DNA of 52,346 nucleotides. It comes from JBOFFC01 sp051648405. Lineage in GTDB: Bacteria; Planctomycetota; Planctomycetia; Pirellulales; Lacipirellulaceae. A program made the position numbers and the translations under genes. The stretch's first letter is position 1. Every line of letters begins with the position of its first letter. Shown piece after piece: positions 8,199 to 18,764 of the stretch. Location of the stretch: positions 1-52,346 of the forward strand of contig JBOFFC010000015.1 of NCBI GenBank assembly GCA_051648405.1. The letters are read 5' to 3'. Below the pieces are notes generated by a model. That model was not told the DNA's origin. It worked only from the letters and a program-made list of their open reading frames with translations, and made no database searches.

Positions 8199-9593
8199 TC
8201 ACCTGGCGCCGGCCAGGGCCTTCGCGACGTCGGTCCGGTAGGCGGCCAGCGCCGGGATCAGGCCGGCGAGCGCCGCCAGCGCCACGAGCCCCGGGACGAC
8301 GACGACCTCCCACGGATCGACGTCCCAGAACGCCAGGCGGACGCCCGTCTGCCCCTCGACGTACGGCGCCGCGAGCGCCACCAGGCCGTGCCCCAGCAGG
8401 ACCCCGAGCAACCCGCCGGCGACCGCCAGCAGCACCGCCTCGGAGAGGACGATCAGCATCACCGCCGTGCGGCTGGCCCCGAGCGAGCGCATCACCGCGA
8501 TGTCGTGCGCCCGTTCGGCCATCGAGTTGTAGATGCTCACGAGGACCCCAATCGCCGCGACGACGATCACCAGGATCGTGAGCACCAGTAGCACCACCTG
8601 CAGCGGCCCGACGATCCCCTCGAGCAGCGACGTCACCACGAGCGCCGGAGCGACCGCCTGCAGCGCCTGCGTCGCGTCCTTGTTGATCTTCGTCGAGAGG
8701 ACGGTCGGCCCGAGCACGTTGTCGCAGAGGATGAGGATCGAAGTCACCTCGCGCTGCGCCTCGGGGAGGGGGGCGATCGGTTGGTCGTCGTTGTCGTAGA
8801 GCGTAGCGGGGGGGAGCGTCCCCTTCGGCGCGCCAGCGGCTTTTGCCATGGGGCTTTCGGTCGCGACCTCGGCGCGTTGCGTAATCGCCTTGGGGCTCAG
8901 CGCGTGCCCCTCGAGCAAGTAAAAGCCCTCGATGTTGACGAACACCGCGCGGTCGTTCGCCGTGCCGGTTGGAGTGAGCACCCCCACCACGATGAATTCG
9001 TCGTGCTTGTCACCCTCGCCGCTGATGCCGTGCGTGGGGTTGATCGTGTCCCCCGCCTTGAGGCCCGCCTGGGCGGCGACGACCGACCCGACGACCCCCT
9101 CGAAGGCGTGGTCGGTGCGGAAGTTGCGGCCTTCGCGGAACGTGTACTTGCGCGGCGATCCGTCGGAGTTCGTGCCGTACTCGACCTTGTCGAAAAGGTC
9201 GGGAGTGGTGGCGACCACGCGGAAGAGGCGGCCGCTCGGCCCGTCGGCGCTGGGGCGCGGGTCGAACGAGTCTCCCAAACAGTAGGGGACCGCGACCGTG
9301 GTGAGGCTCGCGTACGGCCCGTCGGTGAACTTGCGGTAGTCGGCGTAGGGGATCGGGAAGAGGGGCCGGCCGAGGTGGTAGACGGTGCTCAGCACCAATT
9401 GCAGGTCACCCCCTTTGCCGCCGACGATCAGGTTGTAACCCTGCGCGTCCCCCGAGAACTGCCGCACCGTCACCGCGTGCACGACGAGGACGCAGACCAT
9501 CGCCGCCACGCCGAGCGCCATCGAGAGGGCCGTCAGGAACGACGCCACCCGCCGCTCGAGCAGGTTCTTCCAAGCGATCTTCCAGAAGCTCAT
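8199..9593 (-). CDS. FtsX/MacB-like ABC transporter permease
   Basis: A 464-residue membrane protein: one N-terminal membrane helix after MSFWKIAWKNLLERRVASFL, a large extracytoplasmic domain of the MacB_PCD type (about residues 45-330), then three C-terminal helices (around QVVLLVLTILVIVVAAIGVL, AVMLIVLSEAVLLAVAGGLL and VVVVPGLVALAALAGLIPAL). The segment SMAERAHDIAVMRSLGAS is the coupling helix region conserved in FtsX-type permeases. Such pairs move lipids, drugs or metals or power envelope processes by mechanotransmission instead of classical transport. ATG at 9593 overlaps the stop of the ATPase gene as ATGA, so the two are coupled. The substrate is not shown by sequence; the DUF3299 genes downstream suggest metal homeostasis. 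Confidence 0.9.
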   Translation of the reverse strand: MSFWKIAWKNLLERRVASFLTALSMALGVAAMVCVLVVHAVTVRQFSGDAQGYNLIVGGKGGDLQLVLSTVYHLGRPLFPIPYADYRKFTDGPYASLTTVAVPYCLGDSFDPRPSADGPSGRLFRVVATTPDLFDKVEYGTNSDGSPRKYTFREGRNFRTDHAFEGVVGSVVAAQAGLKAGDTINPTHGISGEGDKHDEFIVVGVLTPTGTANDRAVFVNIEGFYLLEGHALSPKAITQRAEVATESPMAKAAGAPKGTLPPATLYDNDDQPIAPLPEAQREVTSILILCDNVLGPTVLSTKINKDATQALQAVAPALVVTSLLEGIVGPLQVVLLVLTILVIVVAAIGVLVSIYNSMAERAHDIAVMRSLGASRTAVMLIVLSEAVLLAVAGGLLGVLLGHGLVALAAPYVEGQTGVRLAFWDVDPWEVVVVPGLVALAALAGLIPALAAYRTDVAKALAGAR

Positions 9594-10282
9594 GACGACT
9601 TCACCCCCGCGATCGAGGGGCCGAGGGCGCGGTTGACGTTCTCCAGGTGCTCCACGCGGTCGAACTGCGCGGCGATCTCGGGGGCGTGCGTCACGAGGAG
9701 CATCGCGACCCCCTCGTCGCGGCAAACGCCGCGGAGCAGGTCGATCACCTGCTGCTGATGCCCCGGATCGACGCTGGCGGTCGGTTCGTCAGCCAACAGC
9801 AGCACGGGGCGGTTCGCCAGGGCCCGAGCGACGGCGACGCGCTGCTGCTCGCCGACCGACAGGGCGCTAGGCCGGTGGTGGGCTCGCGGGCCGAGGCCGA
9901 CCCGGTCGAGCAGGTCGAGCGCCCGCGAGCGGTCGCTCCGTTGGCCCGTGAACGTCATCCCCAGCAGCACGTTCTCGAGCGCGGTGAAACCGGATAGCAG
10001 GTTGAACGTTTGGAAGACGAAGCCCAGCTTGCGGGCGCGGAACAAGTCGCGCCCTGCCTCGTGCAACCGTGTGATATCGACGCCGCCGATCGTGATCGAT
10101 CCCGAGTCGAGGGTCGTCAGCCCGGCGATCGCGTTGAGGAGGGTCGTCTTGCCGCCGCCGCTCAGGCCGCGGAGCACCATTTGCTCACCGGCAGCGACCT
10201 CCAGCCGCGGGACGTCGAGGACCAGCAGCCGCTGGCCGCCGGGCTGCGGGTAGCTCTTGCGGACGGAATCGACGACGAGCAT
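9590..10282 (-). CDS. LolD/MacB-type ABC transporter ATP-binding protein
   Basis: A 230-residue ATPase that should power the adjacent FtsX-like permease. Walker A is GLSGGGKTTLL (about residue 39), the Q-loop FQTFNLLSGFT, the signature LSVGEQQRVAVARAL (Val where LSGGQ normally has Gly), Walker B VLLLADEPTASVD and the switch His in LLVTHAPEIA. Length and motifs match the LolD/MacB group. ATG at 10282 is the first gene of the leftward unit and overlaps the permease start. The 459 bases upstream carry a TGTAA-N3-TTACA palindrome that could be an operator, and a set of strong hairpins. Confidence 0.92.
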   Translation of the reverse strand: MLVVDSVRKSYPQPGGQRLLVLDVPRLEVAAGEQMVLRGLSGGGKTTLLNAIAGLTTLDSGSITIGGVDITRLHEAGRDLFRARKLGFVFQTFNLLSGFTALENVLLGMTFTGQRSDRSRALDLLDRVGLGPRAHHRPSALSVGEQQRVAVARALANRPVLLLADEPTASVDPGHQQQVIDLLRGVCRDEGVAMLLVTHAPEIAAQFDRVEHLENVNRALGPSIAGVKSS

Positions 10283-10389
10283 GGCGGGTGGTTAGTGGGG
10301 AGCGGTTCCGTAGCCCGTCGAGTATCAACCCCCTCGGCGCCAGCAGCCATCCCCTGGGGCGCCGGCGTGCAGCCTCTACAACGCGGGCC

Positions 10390-10402
10390 TGTAACTCTTA
10401 CA
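10390..10402. promoter_or_regulatory. Candidate operator, 5-3-5 palindrome TGTAA-N3-TTACA
   Basis: TGTAACTCTTACA is a perfect inverted repeat with a 3-base centre; counting one flanking base each side it has the 7-1-7 geometry used by Fur-family repressors such as Zur. It lies about 108 bases upstream of the ABC ATPase start. It overlaps one of two direct repeats of CTCT(T)ACAACGC. Binding by any regulator is inferred from position and symmetry only. Confidence 0.35.
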
Positions 10403-10568
10403 ACGCCGGCGGGGGGCGTCGGGTTCGGGCCGCACTGGCCAGTGGGGCGTGTGAGCGTGCTGCGCAGCGGCTGTTTCAGCCCTCGGTGCGCCCGATGGCA
10501 CGGGGGGCGCCCCAGCGATAACGGCGTATGGCACGCCGCGTGCTCTTTACTGTGGCGGTAGAAGAGCC

Positions 10569-10587
10569 GGTGGCCCTGACGGCCACC
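10569..10587. other. Hairpin, 7-bp stem
   Basis: GGTGGCC (10569-10575) pairs with GGCCACC (10581-10587) across a 5-base loop CTGAC. It is the leftmost of three consecutive perfect hairpins in this intergenic region. Confidence 0.45.
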
Positions 10588-10603
10588 AAAGCGAGGCCCC
10601 CCC

Positions 10604-10627
10604 GGGGCCCGACCCGCATCGGGCCCC
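10604..10627. other. Hairpin, 9-bp stem
   Basis: GGGGCCCGA (10604-10612) pairs with TCGGGCCCC (10619-10627) across a 6-base loop. On the plus strand it is followed by AATCTTAACGCAAC and then the next hairpin. Confidence 0.5.
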
Positions 10628-10641
10628 AATCTTAACGCAAC

Positions 10642-10673
10642 GGGCCGCCGAGGCTCCCGCGACTCGGCGGCCC
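10642..10673 (-). terminator. Strong hairpin, probable terminator of the small membrane-protein gene
   Basis: GGGCCGCCGAG (10642-10652) pairs perfectly with CTCGGCGGCCC (10663-10673) across 10 bases. In the leftward direction it comes 69 bases after the stop of the 84-residue membrane-protein gene and is followed by GTTGCGTTAAGATT, a moderately T-rich tail. In the rightward direction the tail is CTTCTCGTTT, so it could stop transcription both ways. Confidence 0.5.
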
Positions 10674-10741
10674 CTTCTCGTTTGGCGCCGAGCTCCGCTT
10701 TCTGGCGATCGCCAGCGGTCGCTTGTGGGTCACTGAGGGGT

Positions 10742-10996
10742 TCACTTCTTCGGGGTCGGCGCGGCGTCGAACAGGTACCGATCGACGCACGCCAGCGCCC
10801 CCAGCGCGACCGAGAAGCCTACGAACGCCCCCGCGGCCTTCGTGGCGTCGCGGAGGAGTTGGAAGTCGGGCTTATCCGACTGCAAGGTTCCGACCCACTG
10901 GTACATCCACCACAGGGCGAGGCCCAGCGACCCCCACGCGACGACCATCGCGACCCACGCGGCCCCTTCGACGGTCCGCTCGAACAACCAAGCCAT
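10742..10996 (-). CDS. Small two-helix membrane protein
   Basis: An 84-residue protein with two probable membrane helices: AAWVAMVVAWGSLGLALWWMY near the N-terminus and AAGAFVGFSVALGALACV in the second half, joined by a polar stretch QWVGTLQSDKPDFQLLRDATK. It ends in a charged tail PTPKK. No family is recognised. Codon usage is like that of the neighbours (mostly G or C at third positions), and GGGGGA lies about 8 bases before the ATG at 10996, so it is probably a real gene. It is monocistronic, with a strong hairpin after the stop. Confidence 0.65.
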   Translation of the reverse strand: MAWLFERTVEGAAWVAMVVAWGSLGLALWWMYQWVGTLQSDKPDFQLLRDATKAAGAFVGFSVALGALACVDRYLFDAAPTPKK

Positions 10997-11418
10997 CGCT
11001 CGAATCCCCCAGAACTAGGTGGTCCTTGCCGCCGGCTTCGCGGGCCGATCGCGGCGACCCGACAGCGGCTCCCCCAAGGGCGAGTCGTGAGTCTAGCACC
11101 CCTCTTGGGGGTGTCTATTGGCCTTCGCCGAGGCGTGGTGAGCGAATCGACTCGCGCTATTTCCGGTGAAAAGCGTGTCGGGTCGCCGCGCCACATTCCG
11201 AGCGCCAGCCGTCGTTTGGAACAGAGCGGTTGCGCACGTCTGTGAACTTCTTGCGGAAGAGTATTGAAGAAAACGTGGCAAACCGGGTGAATGGGGCTGG
11301 CGATTCACTCGATCAAGAGCTTTATTAGTAGAAATCACCCATTGCATTGGGTGAGGGTTCGCATCCTGTATAGGCGGGGCGCGACGCAAAATCCAAATCC
11401 CGTGACACGGAGTGAAGT
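10997..11418. other. 422-base intergenic region, unusually AT-rich at its right end
   Basis: Divergent gap between the small membrane-protein gene and the small basic-protein gene. The left part is ordinary GC-rich sequence with a short hairpin at 11097-11113 (CACCCC/GGGGTG). From about 11235 to 11410 the sequence becomes much richer in A and T than the rest of the window and contains the two mutually exclusive hairpins described separately. No gene is seen in it. Confidence 0.5.
11285..11354 (+). promoter_or_regulatory. Candidate switchable leader with alternative hairpins
   Basis: Four complementary segments lie in order: GGGTGAAT (11285-11292), ATTCACTC (11303-11310), TCACCCA (11335-11341) and TGGGTGA (11348-11354). 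Segment 1 can pair with 2 (one G-U), 3 can pair with 4 perfectly (7 bp, 6-base loop), and 1 can instead pair with 3 (GGGTGA/TCACCC). This mutual exclusion is like an attenuator or riboswitch expression platform. It ends 64 bases before the start of the small basic-protein gene. No ligand-binding core is recognised. Confidence 0.35.
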
Positions 11419-11763
11419 GTGGCAAAGAAGAAAGCGGCCGGCCCGAACAAGAGCGACGCGATCCGCGCGGTCTTCAAGGACAAGCCGAAACTCGGCCCGA
11501 AGGCCGTTTGCGAGGAGCTCAAGACGCAAGGGATCGTGGTCTCGTCGGCGCTGGTGAGCAACGTCAAGCGGGCGGACCTCCTGAAAGCTGGAAAGAAGAC
11601 CGTTCGACGTGGCAAGCCGGGCCGCAAGCCGGGCCGTCCGCCGGGCGCCGCAAACGACACGGTGAGCCTGTCGGCGCTGCTCGTAGCGCGTGAGTTCGCC
11701 GAGAAAGTCGGCGGAATCGACAAGGCGGAAGCGATCCTCAAGACGCTCGGCAAACTGAGCTGA
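11419..11763 (+). CDS. Small basic DNA-binding-like protein
   Basis: A 114-residue, Lys/Arg-rich protein. Residues about 10-50 (SDAIRAVFKDKPKLGPKAV, then a segment ending SALVSNVKR) look like a compact helix-turn-helix. A basic linker follows with KPGRKPGRPPG, which resembles an AT-hook (core GRP). The C-terminal 40 residues form a helix (SALLVAREFAEKVGGIDKAE) that could be for oligomerisation. Proteins of this type are recalled as common in planctomycetes, but no experimental function is known to me; a nucleoid-associated or regulatory role is inferred. The start is GTG at 11419. The leader is AT-rich with alternative hairpins and the gene ends in a perfect palindrome terminator shared with gltD. 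Confidence 0.75.
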   Translation: MAKKKAAGPNKSDAIRAVFKDKPKLGPKAVCEELKTQGIVVSSALVSNVKRADLLKAGKKTVRRGKPGRKPGRPPGAANDTVSLSALLVAREFAEKVGGIDKAEAILKTLGKLS

Positions 11764-11816
11764 GGGGCGCTCGGCCGAGGAGTGCCGAACCTTCGACGCT
11801 CGCTCGCCTAAATTTA

Positions 11817-11846
11817 GAGCCGCGGACGGCATGCCGTCCGCGGCTC
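11817..11846. terminator. Bidirectional terminator, perfect 30-base palindrome
   Basis: Bases 11817-11831 (beginning GAGCCGCGG) are exactly complementary to 11832-11846, giving a continuous 30-base palindrome with its centre at GCATGC. It lies between the convergent small basic-protein gene (stop 11763) and gltD (stop 11881). The left flank TAAATTTA gives a short T-rich tail for leftward transcripts and CTTTGCGTT for rightward ones. Confidence 0.75.
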
Positions 11847-11880
11847 CTTTGCGTTCACGTGAAACGGTTTCGCGGTTCGC

Positions 11881-13455
11881 TCAGACCACCTGCGCGGGCT
11901 CGTTGATCCCGGGCGCCGGGAGATTCGTGAAGCCCATCAAGAACTCGTCCACGGCGCGGGCGGCGCCGCGCCCCTCGTTGATCGCCCAGACGACGAGCGA
12001 CTGCCCGCGGCGGCAGTCGCCGGCGGCGAAGACCCCTGGGCTGCTCGTCTTAAACTTGCCGTGCTCGGCCGCAACGGTCGTCCAGCCGCCTCGTGGGGTC
12101 GCCTTGTCGAGCCCCAGCATATCGACGACGGTCAGCTCGGGGCCGACGAAGCCGGTCGCCAGCAGCACCAAGTCCGCCGGCCAGACACGCTCGCTGCCGG
12201 GGACTTCCGTGAAGGGGGCGCCCCCCGGCTGCGGCTTCGACCAGTCGAGCTCGACCGTCTTCACGCCGGTCACGCGCCCGTCCTTGCCGACGAACTCTTT
12301 GGTCAGCGTGCGGTAGGCGCGGGGGTCGGCGCCGTCGCGGGCGATCATCTCGGCGTGCGAGTAATCGACGCGGTACACCTGCGGCCACTGCGGCCACGGG
12401 TTGTTGTCGCGGCGCTCCTGCGGCGGCGGCGGGACGACCTCCATGTTGACGATGCTCTTCGCCCCGTGGCGGAGCGACGTGCCGATGCAGTCGGCGCCCG
12501 TGTCGCCGCCGCCGATCACGACGACGTCGAGCCCCTCGGCCGACAGGTACGCCTTGTCACCCAGGCCCGAGTCGAGAAGGCTCTTCGTGTTGCGCGTGAG
12601 GAAGTCCATCGCGAAATGGACCCCCTCGAGGTCGCGCCCTGGGCACTTAGCCGTGGGGTCGAACGGCCGCGTCGCGCCGGTCGCCAGCAGCACCGCGTCG
12701 AACTCATCGACCAAGTGCTGAGGATCGACGAACTTCAGCGGGACCTTGCGCTCTTGCATGATGCCGGTCATCGTCCCGCGGGCGAAGTCCTCCTGCTTGC
12801 CGACGTGGACCCCCGTGTGGAACACGACCCCCTCGTCGCGTAGCTGCTGCACGCGGCGCTCGACGGTCCCCTTGTCGAGCTTCATGTTGGGGATGCCGTA
12901 CATGCAGAGGCCGCCGACGCGGTCGGCCCGCTCGTACACGGTGACGGCGTGCCCGGCGCGGCGTAGTTGTTGCGCGGCGGCCAGGCCGGCGGGGCCCGAG
13001 CCGACGATCGCCACCTTGCGGCCCGTCTCGAACAGCGGCGCCTCGGAGACGACCCAGCCCTCGGACCAGCCGCGGTCGATGATCGCGTTCTCGATGTTCT
13101 TGATCGTCACCGGGGGGCTCGTAATCCCCAGGACGCACGCCCCCTCGCACGGCGCGGGGCAGGCGCGGCCGGTGAACTCGGGGAAGTTGTTCGTCTTGTG
13201 GAGCCGCTCGAGCGCTTCCTTCCAGCGGCCCTGGTAGACGAGGTCGTTCCACTCCGGGATCAGGTTATCGACCGGGCAGCCGGTCTCCGACTGGCAGAAC
13301 GGCACGCCGCAGTCCATGCAGCGGGCCCCCTGCGTTCGGAGCTGCTCCTCGGGGGCGTGGGTGTAGATCTCGAGGAAGTCGTTCGCGCGCTCGACCGGGT
13401 CCCGGTACGGAACGGCCTGACGAGCGAACTCCTTGAATCCAGTGGGCTTGCCCAT
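11881..13455 (-). CDS. gltD: Glutamate synthase, small (beta) subunit
   Basis: A 524-residue subunit that takes electrons from NAD(P)H and passes them through FAD and Fe-S clusters to the large subunit, which makes glutamate from glutamine and 2-oxoglutarate. The N-terminal Fe-S region has the cysteines in RCMDCGVPFCQ, TGCPVDN and GRACPAPCEGACVLG. The FAD motif is VAIVGSGPAGLAAAQQL (about 149) and the NAD(P)H motif VVVIGGGDTGADCIG (about 289). The end contains FAAGDCRRGQSLVVWAINEGR, the second FAD contact. The start MGKPTGFKEF at 13455 is the usual one; a longer frame exists upstream but runs into repeat DNA. It is the last gene of the gltB - GxxExxY - gltD run, separated from the middle gene by an inverted-repeat arm. 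Confidence 0.96.
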   Translation of the reverse strand: MGKPTGFKEFARQAVPYRDPVERANDFLEIYTHAPEEQLRTQGARCMDCGVPFCQSETGCPVDNLIPEWNDLVYQGRWKEALERLHKTNNFPEFTGRACPAPCEGACVLGITSPPVTIKNIENAIIDRGWSEGWVVSEAPLFETGRKVAIVGSGPAGLAAAQQLRRAGHAVTVYERADRVGGLCMYGIPNMKLDKGTVERRVQQLRDEGVVFHTGVHVGKQEDFARGTMTGIMQERKVPLKFVDPQHLVDEFDAVLLATGATRPFDPTAKCPGRDLEGVHFAMDFLTRNTKSLLDSGLGDKAYLSAEGLDVVVIGGGDTGADCIGTSLRHGAKSIVNMEVVPPPPQERRDNNPWPQWPQVYRVDYSHAEMIARDGADPRAYRTLTKEFVGKDGRVTGVKTVELDWSKPQPGGAPFTEVPGSERVWPADLVLLATGFVGPELTVVDMLGLDKATPRGGWTTVAAEHGKFKTSSPGVFAAGDCRRGQSLVVWAINEGRGAARAVDEFLMGFTNLPAPGINEPAQVV

Positions 13456-13480
13456 GGTTCTGTTCTGTCGGAGGAAGCGA

Positions 13481-13507
13481 TCTCGCAAAGGCGCGAAGGC
13501 GCAAAGA
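13481..13507. repeat. Left inverted-repeat arm of the GxxExxY element
   Basis: TCTCGCAAAGGCGCGAAGGC followed by GCAAAGA: degenerate 8-base units of the form CGCAAAGG. It is the inverted counterpart of the TCTTTGCG repeats at 13937-13971. It lies 26 bases before the gltD start, inside the gltD leader. Confidence 0.7.
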
Positions 13508-13520
13508 ATCGGGGTTTGAG

Positions 13521-13904
13521 CTATTCCTTCAGTCCGTTCACAACACGCGTCAGACCGTCCTTGATACGCTCAGAATTGAAGTTGACGAGCAATCCGAGTC
13601 GTTTGCCAGAGAGTCGAAGGTAAGTCAGAAGCTGTTTTTTGTGTACGGGCAGGATCGACTCGACCGACTTGATTTCGACCACGACGAGGTCATCGACGAG
13701 CAGGTCAATCCGGTACCCCTCTTCGAAAATCTCGCCGTCGTAAACGATCGGGACAGGAACCTGTCTCCTCACCGTACGTCCGCGCAGGGCCAGCTCGCGA
13801 CTCAGCACCGCCTCGTAGACGGACTCGAGCAACCCCGGTCCAAGTGTCGTGTGGATCTTGTAAGTGGCGTCAACGATCGACTTCGCGACCTCGTTCTCAT
13901 TCAT
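13521..13904 (-). CDS. GxxExxY protein (PD-(D/E)XK nuclease-like fold)
   Basis: A 127-residue protein of the GxxExxY family, named from the motif seen here as GPGLLESVYE (residues about 22-31). The later part has the nuclease-like core: RIDLLVDD, then VVVEIKSVE, which matches the D..ExK pattern of PD-(D/E)XK enzymes, and KKQLLTYLRL. Family members are about 120-135 residues, so it is full length. Its biological role is unknown; the fold suggests nucleic-acid cleavage. It sits between gltB and gltD in the same orientation and is flanked by inverted 8-base repeats, so it looks like cargo inserted into the gltBD operon. ATG at 13904. Confidence 0.9.
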   Translation of the reverse strand: MNENEVAKSIVDATYKIHTTLGPGLLESVYEAVLSRELALRGRTVRRQVPVPIVYDGEIFEEGYRIDLLVDDLVVVEIKSVESILPVHKKQLLTYLRLSGKRLGLLVNFNSERIKDGLTRVVNGLKE

Positions 13905-13936
13905 CTAGGGGGAGTGCTCCCGAAGCCCAGTAACCG

Positions 13937-13971
13937 TCTTTGCGTCTTTGCGTCTTTGCGTCTTTGCGAGA
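13937..13971. repeat. Tandem 8-base repeat TCTTTGCG x4, right arm of the GxxExxY element
   Basis: Four perfect head-to-tail copies of TCTTTGCG occupy 13937-13968, followed by AGA. Read on the other strand this is (CGCAAAGA)n, matching the arm at 13481-13507 in inverted orientation. The repeat ends 5 bases before the stop of gltB. Confidence 0.8.
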
Positions 13972-13976
13972 ACGCT

Positions 13977-18671
<4,695 letters not shown>

Positions 18672-18696
18672 CGGCGGTCTGCAGTCGGGTGCAGGA

Positions 18697-18712
18697 GTGT
18701 GTGTGTGTGTGT
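18697..18712. repeat. (GT)8 dinucleotide repeat in the gltB leader
   Basis: Eight perfect GT units (AC on the coding strand of gltB) lie 26-41 bases before the gltB ATG. Dinucleotide tracts of this length are uncommon in compact bacterial DNA and can change length by slipped replication, which here could change promoter or leader spacing. Confidence 0.7.
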
Positions 18713-18764
18713 TGGTTTCGCTTCGCGGCGACCGATTCAAGGCAAGAGCGTCAAGGCGAGGGCG

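Larger units (their letters stand above)
10283..10741. other. 459-base non-coding region upstream of the ABC transporter operon
   Basis: No convincing gene on either strand. It holds, from left to right in plus coordinates, the leader of the ABC operon, direct repeats CTCTACAACGC (10373-10383) and CTCTTACAACGC (10395-10406) spaced by two helical turns, a palindrome at 10390-10402, a long C/G-rich stretch, and three perfect hairpins between 10569 and 10673. No known riboswitch, 6S, SRP or RNase P signature was recognised in it. Confidence 0.5.

Noticed and set aside
10283..10741. Known RNA (RNase P, tmRNA, 6S, SRP RNA or cobalamin riboswitch)
   Set aside because: None of the conserved core sequences of these RNAs could be found on either strand; only unassigned hairpins remain.
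11335..11375. tRNA-like stretch with GGGTTCGCATCC
   Set aside because: The T-arm stem does not pair, and no acceptor or anticodon arm can be built. The segment fits better as part of the switch-like leader.
13937..13971. Short tandem units as a CRISPR-like array
   Set aside because: Units are 8 bases with no spacers, and no cas genes are near.
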